Assembly: GCF_004138495.1 (NCBI RefSeq)
Contig: NZ_ML142851.1
Coordinates: 274,973 to 280,494 of the forward strand
Source: Phytoactinopolyspora endophytica
GTDB lineage: Bacteria > Actinomycetota > Actinomycetes > Jiangellales > Jiangellaceae
Direction of reading: 5' to 3'
Length of the DNA: 5,522 bases
The notes beneath the pieces were generated by a model. The model did not search any database and was not told the DNA's origin. It was given only the letters and a program-made list of their open reading frames with translations. Shown piece after piece: positions 1 to 5,522 of the stretch; position 1 is the stretch's first letter, and each line of letters opens with the position of its first letter. A program made the position numbers and the translations under genes.

Positions 1-350
1 GCTGGATGGCCAACCACGAATACGCCGAGTCGTACTTCGAGGAGCCCGAACTGCTCGAAACCGCCCTCCCTGCGTTCTTTGAGACGCTCGTCGCCGAGGT
101 CCGTGGGTACCTGGAGAAGTACCCGGAGCCGGACGGCGTTGTGGGCCTCGTGGGCGCGGGCGCGTTGTTCGGCCTCGGAGACAGTGTGAAGGTGTCTGCG
201 CTGATGAACGGCGTTAACGAGTCGATCCACGGCCGGCTGCTTGTGTTCTTCCCCGGTCACGTTCAGCACAACAGCTACCGGCTTCTCGACGCGCGCGATG
301 GCTGGGACTATCTGGCAATTCCGATCACCGCCGAGGGGGCTACACGGTGA
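1..350 (+). CDS. brxB: BREX protein BrxB (DUF1788 family), C-terminal part, 5'-truncated by window edge
   Basis: BrxB is a small (roughly 200-residue) cytoplasmic protein of BREX phage-defence systems. It has no known enzymatic activity and is required for defence together with BrxC, PglX and PglZ. The frame is open to the left edge (a Trp codon precedes the first visible Met at base 6), so that Met is probably internal and about 80 residues are missing. Counting from the Met at base 6, there is a hydrophobic glycine-rich strand GLVGAGALFGLG (47-58), then GRLLVFFPGH (76-85), then a C-terminal block YRLLDARDGWDYLAIPI (91-107). This layout of G-GALF, L-V-F-PG and YR-L elements is the one I associate with the DUF1788/BrxB C-terminal half. 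The stop codon overlaps the start of brxC by 4 bases, which implies translational coupling. The family call rests on recalled motifs plus the neighbouring brxC and pglX; the short visible length is the main limit. Confidence 0.8.
   Translation, partial: WMANHEYAESYFEEPELLETALPAFFETLVAEVRGYLEKYPEPDGVVGLVGAGALFGLGDSVKVSALMNGVNESIHGRLLVFFPGHVQHNSYRLLDARDGWDYLAIPITAEGATR
333..339 (+). promoter_or_regulatory. Ribosome binding site of brxC (GAGGGGG), inside the end of brxB
   Basis: A purine-rich GAGGGGG lies 7 bases upstream of the GTG at 347 and supports that codon as the brxC start. The site sits within the last codons of brxB, so ribosomes finishing brxB would be placed to begin brxC. Confidence 0.6.
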
Positions 351-3300
351 CCACACGCAATAAAGATCTGTTCTACCAGGATCCGACGCAAACAAAGATC
401 CCCAACGATGGCGTCGCTAAGGTCGTCCGGCCCGAAACACGCCAGCAGTGGGACGTCTTGGAATGGGAGCTCAGGAGCTTCGTCTGCGAGGGTGAGTACG
501 AGCGCGGGCTCGAACGCATCATGGACAACTTCCTGACCAACCTGGGCCAGTCCCAGCAACCGGCAGTGTGGGTCAGCGGCTTCTACGGCAGTGGTAAGTC
601 GCATTTAAGTCGTGTCCTCGAATACCTGTGGCGCGACGTTGAGCTGCCCACCGGTGAGACGGCCCGGAGTCTCGTCCGGCTGCCCAGCGACATCGACGCT
701 CACTTCCGCGAGCTGTCCACGGCTGGGAGACGACTGGGCGGCCTGTGGTCTGCTGCCGGCACCCTCGCGGCCGGCAGGTCCCAGGCTGTTCGACTCGCGT
801 ACTTGTCGGTGTTGTTCGAGGGAGCCGCGCTGCCCCAGCAGTACCCGCTAGCGCGCTTCACCATGTGGGCGCAGGACAACGGGTACCTCGACTCCATCAC
901 AGCGGCCGTTTCGGCTGCCGGCAAGACCTATGACCACGAAGTCAGCGACCTATATGTTTCACCGATCATCGCGCAGGCGCTTCTGGACGCGGACCCGACG
1001 CTGGGAGATTCGGTCAAGGACGTACGTGGCCTTCTTCGAACTCAGTTCCCACCACAAACCGAGGACATCACGGATGAGGAGATGTTCGCGGCAATCGAGG
1101 ACGTGCTGCGTCTGCAGTCCACAACGTCGGGCCGCTACCCGCTGACGCTCGTCGTCCTCGACGAGATGCAACAGTACCTTGGGGATGACAACGCCAAGAC
1201 GCTTGCCGTTCAAAACATCGTCGAGGGAGTGTCGTCGCGCTTCGATAACAGTGTCCTGTTCGTCGCGACCGGCCAGTCCGAGATGGGGGGCACGCCGACC
1301 CTGCAGAAGCTCACCGATCGGTTCCCTGTCCACGTCCACCTGTCCGACAAGGATGTCGAAACCGTAGTCCGGCAGGTGATCCTGCGAAAGAAGCCCGACC
1401 GGGTCGCAGAACTGCAATCGGTCTTGGACCAAGTCTCCGGAGAGATCGACCGCCACCTGGGTGGCACAAAGATCGCTCCCGTCGCTGCCGATAAGCAGGA
1501 CCTGGTCGCCGACTATCCACTCCTTCCAACCCGTAGACGATTCTGGGAGCTCGCGCTTCGCGCACTCGACCGAGCTGGCAAGGCAGGCGTCTTGCGCACC
1601 CAGCTGCGGATCATCCACGAGGCAACGCGCGAGGTCGCCGACGCTTCTGTCGGGCACGTGATCGGGGCGGACTTCCTGTACGACCAGCAAGCGCCGGCCC
1701 TACAAACCAGCGGGGTTCTGCTCAAAGAGATCGACGAACTCATCCGTGGTTACAAGGAGGAAGGTCCTGACGGGGAACTCAAGTCGCGAATCTGTGCAGT
1801 GATCTTCCTCATTTCCCACATCCCTGCCCAGATGGTCGGCACCGGTGAGCTCGGACTCCGTGCCACCGCCCGGTCTATTGGGGATCTCCTTGTTGACGAT
1901 CTGCAGCGCGGCGGGGGTCAGCTCCGCAAGCGTGTGCCCGAAGTCCTCGAAGAGCTCGTCGCCGCCGGCCGATTGATGCGCATCGATGACGAGTACAGAC
2001 TTCAGACTGAGGAAGGTGCTGAGTGGGAGAAGGAATACCGCAGCCGCCTAAAGGCGATAGGCGACGATGCGGGTAGGCTCGCGACGCTTCGCAGCGAGCG
2101 GCTTCACCGCACGGTGGATGCCGAACTCGGCGGTCTGAGGCTCACACACGGCAGGAGCAAAACAGCGCGCAAGATCGACATCCATTTCGGGTCGGACGAA
2201 CCCACTGGCGATGAGACAGCTGTGCCTGTCTGGATCCGCGATGAGTGGACTGTCACCGAATCGGCGGTGAGGACCGCTGCGGCTGAGGCGGGCGAGGAGA
2301 GCTCGGTTGTGCATGTGCTGCTGCCGAAGCGCGACGCCGAAGCAATCAAGAATGCCATTGCTTCGTACTCCGCTGCACAGGACACCGTGGATCAGAGGTC
2401 GACGCCACAGACGGACGAAGGTAGGGAAGCCAAGCGCGCGATGCAAGGACGCATCGATGCAGCTGAGGAAAATTTGAATGGTTTGCTCCAGGATGTGCTT
2501 TCCAAGGCTCGCGTTTACCAGGGCGGCGGCAATGAGGTGACCGTCTCCTCGCTCCGCGACGCAGTTGAGCTTGCGGCACGGCGCTCGCTTGTCCGCTTGT
2601 TTCCCAAGTTCGACATCGCTGACAACCCGAACTGGAGCAAGGTCATCAGCAGGGCTCGTGACGGTGCTCCAGATGCCCTAGAAGCCGTCGCGTACAGCGG
2701 CGACGCTCCAGCGCACTCGGTCTGCAAGGAGATCTTGGCCGTGATCAGCGCCACTGGGATCAAGGGCTCCGTCCTCGACAAGCGTTTCTCCGAGCCCCCG
2801 TACGGCTGGCCACAGGACGCTATCCGTGGCGCCGTGATGACCTTGCTCGCGACGCGCCACGTCCGAGCTGCGCAGGACGGGGCCAACCTCACGAACCCCA
2901 AGCAGCTCGAACCCCGCCGGATCCCGAGAACAACGTTCTACAAGGAGGACGAGCCGCCAAATAAGCAGCAACAGATTGCCGTCCGCGGATTGCTCGCTGC
3001 GGCCGACGTTCCCTATGAGAACAGCCAGGAACAGGCACAGATTCCAGCCTTGCTGCAAAAGCTCCTTGACCTTGCTGCCGACGCGGGAGGTGGACCGCCC
3101 CTCCCGCCAGCGCCGAATACCAACCACGTGGTCGCGCTCCAGGCCCTGGCTGGCAATCAGCAGTTTCGTGCAGTCGCTGCCGCCCACGCAGAGCTCAAAG
3201 CCAGCCTCACCGAGTGGCGTAGCGCCTCGGCGCGTAAGGGGGACCGGCTCAAGGAGTGGGACGTACTAGACGCGCTTCTACACCACGCTCAGGACCTTGA

Positions 3301-3820
3301 CGTGTCGCTGGGCATTGCTGAGCAACGCGATGCGATCCGCGAAGGTCGGCAACTCCTCAACGACCCTGACCCAGTCCGCCCATTCCTCGACGCCATTACC
3401 GGGCCTTTGCGCGAGCACGTAGTGGCTGCCGCACAAGGACTGCGAACGCGCCATGAGGAAGCCATTCGCGAGTTGGAAGGCTCAGACGAATGGCAGCAGC
3501 TGGACGAAGATGTACGGGCCGAGGTCATCGCAGAAGTTGGGCTCCAGCGGCCCTCTGAGATCGACGTCTCGACTCAAGAGAAGCTACTTGCCGTCCTCAA
3601 CGAAGCACCGTTGAGAAGCTGGAAGGACCGAACCGAACTTGTTGAGGCTCGCGCTATGAAGGCGAGGGCCGCGGCAGCCATGCGGCTCGAACCGACGGCA
3701 ATTCGCGTGACCCTCGACGCCAGGACCCTCAAGTCGGAGGCCGATGTGGAGGCCTACCTCGGAGACGTTCGGCAACGGATCATGCAGCACATCGACGCGG
3801 GCAATAGCGTCATCATCTGA
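347..3820 (+). CDS. brxC: BREX system P-loop ATPase BrxC (PglY-like)
   Basis: Complete 1157-residue protein, close to the usual ~1,100-1,250 residues of BrxC/PglY. It is a large cytoplasmic AAA-like ATPase, essential for BREX defence; its mechanical role is not settled. The N-terminal block (about 20-68) has the BrxC-like IPNDGVAKV and FVCEGEYERGLERI segments. Walker A is G78-F-Y-G-S-G-K84-S85, followed by HL. Walker B is LTLVVLDE with acidic D272 and E273. A strand ending VLFVATGQ (303-310) fits a sensor position, and LTDRF (322-326) is a possible arginine-finger region (inference). The remaining ~800 residues are mostly helical and charged, with a Gly/Pro-rich linker near 914-923 and a Val-Ile-Ile C-terminus. 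The GTG start is chosen because it has a good Shine-Dalgarno sequence, overlaps the brxB stop as GTGA, and keeps the conserved N-terminal block. A P-loop protein of unknown role would be the fallback call, but context and N-terminal motifs make BrxC very likely. Confidence 0.93.
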   Translation: MTTRNKDLFYQDPTQTKIPNDGVAKVVRPETRQQWDVLEWELRSFVCEGEYERGLERIMDNFLTNLGQSQQPAVWVSGFYGSGKSHLSRVLEYLWRDVELPTGETARSLVRLPSDIDAHFRELSTAGRRLGGLWSAAGTLAAGRSQAVRLAYLSVLFEGAALPQQYPLARFTMWAQDNGYLDSITAAVSAAGKTYDHEVSDLYVSPIIAQALLDADPTLGDSVKDVRGLLRTQFPPQTEDITDEEMFAAIEDVLRLQSTTSGRYPLTLVVLDEMQQYLGDDNAKTLAVQNIVEGVSSRFDNSVLFVATGQSEMGGTPTLQKLTDRFPVHVHLSDKDVETVVRQVILRKKPDRVAELQSVLDQVSGEIDRHLGGTKIAPVAADKQDLVADYPLLPTRRRFWELALRALDRAGKAGVLRTQLRIIHEATREVADASVGHVIGADFLYDQQAPALQTSGVLLKEIDELIRGYKEEGPDGELKSRICAVIFLISHIPAQMVGTGELGLRATARSIGDLLVDDLQRGGGQLRKRVPEVLEELVAAGRLMRIDDEYRLQTEEGAEWEKEYRSRLKAIGDDAGRLATLRSERLHRTVDAELGGLRLTHGRSKTARKIDIHFGSDEPTGDETAVPVWIRDEWTVTESAVRTAAAEAGEESSVVHVLLPKRDAEAIKNAIASYSAAQDTVDQRSTPQTDEGREAKRAMQGRIDAAEENLNGLLQDVLSKARVYQGGGNEVTVSSLRDAVELAARRSLVRLFPKFDIADNPNWSKVISRARDGAPDALEAVAYSGDAPAHSVCKEILAVISATGIKGSVLDKRFSEPPYGWPQDAIRGAVMTLLATRHVRAAQDGANLTNPKQLEPRRIPRTTFYKEDEPPNKQQQIAVRGLLAAADVPYENSQEQAQIPALLQKLLDLAADAGGGPPLPPAPNTNHVVALQALAGNQQFRAVAAAHAELKASLTEWRSASARKGDRLKEWDVLDALLHHAQDLDVSLGIAEQRDAIREGRQLLNDPDPVRPFLDAITGPLREHVVAAAQGLRTRHEEAIRELEGSDEWQQLDEDVRAEVIAEVGLQRPSEIDVSTQEKLLAVLNEAPLRSWKDRTELVEARAMKARAAAAMRLEPTAIRVTLDARTLKSEADVEAYLGDVRQRIMQHIDAGNSVII

Positions 3821-3825
3821 CCCAC

Positions 3826-3831
3826 GAGGAG
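3826..3831 (+). promoter_or_regulatory. Ribosome binding site of pglX (GAGGAG)
   Basis: A strong Shine-Dalgarno match, GAGGAG, lies 5 bases before the ATG at 3837, inside the 16-base gap after the brxC stop. It fixes the pglX start. The gap is too short for a terminator and promoter, so pglX is probably on the same transcript as brxC. Confidence 0.75.
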
Positions 3832-3836
3832 AAACG

Positions 3837-5522
3837 ATGCGAGCATTGCCATCCGAACTGCGCCGACAGCTCGAAGCTGCCGTGCTTGCGGGTCGTCGTG
3901 CGGCTGAGGCGGGGGTTCGTGCGGCGTTGTCGTCGTTGGGAGTCCGGGAGGAAGACAAGCCTGCCCACCTGGATGAGCGCCGCGCGCAGCTGCGTCGCGG
4001 ACTGCGTGCCAAGCAACGCCAGCTTGGTGGCGAGTTCGAAGTATTGCTGTGGGAGTGTGCGTTCGAGCAGTGGCATCGGCTGCTCTTCGCGCGCTTCCTC
4101 GCGGAGAACGGATTGCTTCGGCATCCGGAGTTCGGGGCTCCGGTCACGCTGGCCGACTGTGAGGAGCTGGCCGCCGACCTCGGCGAGCCGGATGGGTGGA
4201 GTGTGGCTGGGCGTTTCGCGGCCGAGATCCTGCCAGGGATCTTTCGGCTGGATGATCCCTGCGTACAACTACGACTTGCGCCCGAGCATCGCGTGGAGTT
4301 GGAGAAGGTCGTCGGTGGGTTGCCGAGAGAGGTGTTCCTGGCGGACGACAGCCTGGGGTGGGTCTACCAGTACTGGCAGAAGGATCGGAAGGACGAGGTC
4401 AATTCCTTAGAAGTGAAGATCGGCGGGGCGGACCTGGGGCCGGTAACGCAACTGTTCACTGAGAATTACATGGTCCGATTCCTGTTGGAGAACTCGCTTG
4501 GCGCATGGTGGGCGGCCCAGCACCCAGATTCGCCGCTGATTGAGGAGTTCGAGTACCTGCGGTTCGACGAGAACGGCCAACCGGCGGCAGGCACGTTCGA
4601 TGGATGGCCTAACCGAGTGGCACAGGTCACGGTGATGGATCCATGCTGCGGGTCCGGGCACTTCCTGGTCGAAGCGTTCCGGATGTTGTGGCGCATGCGC
4701 GCCGAGGAAGAAGGACTGCAGCCGGTTGCCGCCCAGGACGCTGTGCTGCAGGACAACCTGTTCGGCCTCGAACTAGATCCGCGATGCGTACAAATTGCCA
4801 TGTTCGCCGTGGCATTGACCGCATGGAAGCAGGGCGCGGGCTGGAGAAATCTCCCGACACCACACATTGCCTGCTCCGGGATCCCGGCCAAGGCACGTCT
4901 GGAGGAGTGGACCGCACTAGCTGACAGTGACGAGCGACTGAAGCCCGCGCTGGCGCGCTTGCACACGCTCTTTCGCGATGCGGATACGCTCGGCAGCCTG
5001 ATCGACCCCCGACGGGGCGCTGAGGTGGCTGACGGGATTGGCCTGCAGCGGTCGATCGATGATGTCGACTTCGAGGAGGTCGAGCCTCTGCTGGCTAAGG
5101 CGGCGGCCAGCGAGACTGACGAACCTGCCGCAGCCGTTCTCGGTGCCGATGCTGTCGGCATCGCTCGCGCGGCGACGCTGCTTTCACGCAGGTATACACT
5201 CATCGTTACTAATGTCCCGTACCTCACGCGCAACAAGATGGTCGACATACTGCGAGCCCATTTGCGGGGTGCACATCCTGATGCAGACGGGGATCTCGCA
5301 ACAGCCTTCCTTGACCGCTTCTGGAGGCTCCTCGGGCATGGTGGAGTACAGGCTACAGTCAGTCCCCAGAACTGGACGTACCTAACTCGTTATCGCGGCT
5401 TCAGAGCGTCACTCCTGCGTAATCACGGCTTACGGCTTGGTGGACGGCTGGGGACTGGTGCTTTCGACGCCGTCTCAGGCGAGGTTGTCAATATCCTGCT
5501 CCTAGTCGCATCCGCAGACGGG
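3837..5522 (+). CDS. pglX: BREX adenine-specific DNA methyltransferase PglX (BrxX), N-terminal half, 3'-truncated by window edge
   Basis: The frame runs open from the ATG for 562 codons to the right edge; PglX is usually about 1,150-1,300 residues, so roughly half is visible. PglX is a SAM-dependent N6-adenine methyltransferase that marks host DNA at an asymmetric motif and is also needed for phage restriction. The N-terminal helical part contains FARFLAEN (84-91) and GWVYQYW (174-180). TQLFTENYMVRFLLENS (204-220) leads into the catalytic domain. The SAM-binding motif I is D268-P-C-C-G-S-G-H-F-L277, and the following acidic motif is GLELDP (310-315). The catalytic motif IV position reads N459-V-P-Y462, with Val where NPPY is usual. 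DLATAFLDRFW (486-496) and GTGAFDAVSGEVVN (539-552) match the downstream part of the Eco57I-like PglX methylase domain. The ATG is supported by GAGGAG 5 bases upstream. A type II/IIG Eco57I-like enzyme is the alternative, but position directly after brxC argues for PglX. Confidence 0.92.
   Translation, partial: MRALPSELRRQLEAAVLAGRRAAEAGVRAALSSLGVREEDKPAHLDERRAQLRRGLRAKQRQLGGEFEVLLWECAFEQWHRLLFARFLAENGLLRHPEFGAPVTLADCEELAADLGEPDGWSVAGRFAAEILPGIFRLDDPCVQLRLAPEHRVELEKVVGGLPREVFLADDSLGWVYQYWQKDRKDEVNSLEVKIGGADLGPVTQLFTENYMVRFLLENSLGAWWAAQHPDSPLIEEFEYLRFDENGQPAAGTFDGWPNRVAQVTVMDPCCGSGHFLVEAFRMLWRMRAEEEGLQPVAAQDAVLQDNLFGLELDPRCVQIAMFAVALTAWKQGAGWRNLPTPHIACSGIPAKARLEEWTALADSDERLKPALARLHTLFRDADTLGSLIDPRRGAEVADGIGLQRSIDDVDFEEVEPLLAKAAASETDEPAAAVLGADAVGIARAATLLSRRYTLIVTNVPYLTRNKMVDILRAHLRGAHPDADGDLATAFLDRFWRLLGHGGVQATVSPQNWTYLTRYRGFRASLLRNHGLRLGGRLGTGAFDAVSGEVVNILLLVASADG

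Noticed and set aside
6..8. ATG at base 6 as the true start of a 114-residue protein
   Set aside because: The frame stays open to the left edge, no Shine-Dalgarno sequence can be seen before it, and BrxB proteins are nearly twice this long, so it is most likely an internal Met.
959..1690. Minus-strand open frame of 243 codons opposite brxC
   Set aside because: It lies wholly inside the well-supported brxC coding frame, shows no recognisable domain, and has the composition expected of the complement of a high-GC gene.
3821..3836. Possible terminator or promoter between brxC and pglX
   Set aside because: The gap is only 16 bases and is taken up by the ribosome binding site; no hairpin with a T-run is present.
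3584..4268. Minus-strand open frames across the brxC-pglX junction
   Set aside because: Two overlapping frames in different phases, both low-complexity (Ser/Arg-rich or Gln/Arg-rich), crossing a junction explained by two solid plus-strand genes and a good ribosome binding site.
4466..5248. Minus-strand open frame of 260 codons opposite pglX
   Set aside because: It is rich in Ser/Arg/Ala, has no motif, and overlaps the methyltransferase motifs I and IV on the other strand, so it is a GC-driven shadow.

Overview
This window is an internal slice of a bacterial anti-phage defence island of the BREX (bacteriophage exclusion) family. It holds three consecutive genes on the + strand. They read as the C-terminal part of brxB (1..350, cut by the left edge), a complete brxC (347..3820) and the first half of the adenine-methyltransferase gene pglX/brxX (3837..5522, cut by the right edge). 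The order brxB-brxC-pglX is the core order of several BREX types.

The genes are packed tightly, as in one operon. The brxB stop and the brxC GTG start overlap by 4 bases, and brxC and pglX are separated by only 16 bases that carry a strong Shine-Dalgarno sequence. Nearly every base is coding. I see no promoter, terminator, RNA gene, CRISPR array, insertion sequence or attachment site. The long open frames on the minus strand and in other plus frames are GC-driven shadows of the real genes.

The DNA is GC-rich (about 60% by eye), with G/C-ending codons, a GTG start and many Ala/Arg/Asp/Glu residues. This suggests a high-GC bacterium, most plausibly an actinobacterium, though the host cannot be fixed from the window. 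A few rare TTA leucine codons occur, including one directly after the BrxC Walker A motif.

From knowledge of the family, PglX methylates a non-palindromic host motif to mark self DNA. BrxC is a large P-loop ATPase and BrxB a small protein, both needed for the defence complex. The missing parts (brxA upstream; pglZ and brxL or a helicase downstream) should lie just outside the window. The BREX type cannot be decided here: types 1, 5 and 6 all contain brxA-brxB-brxC-pglX in this order. The least ordinary feature is the catalytic motif of the methyltransferase, which reads NVPY where the usual form is NPPY.
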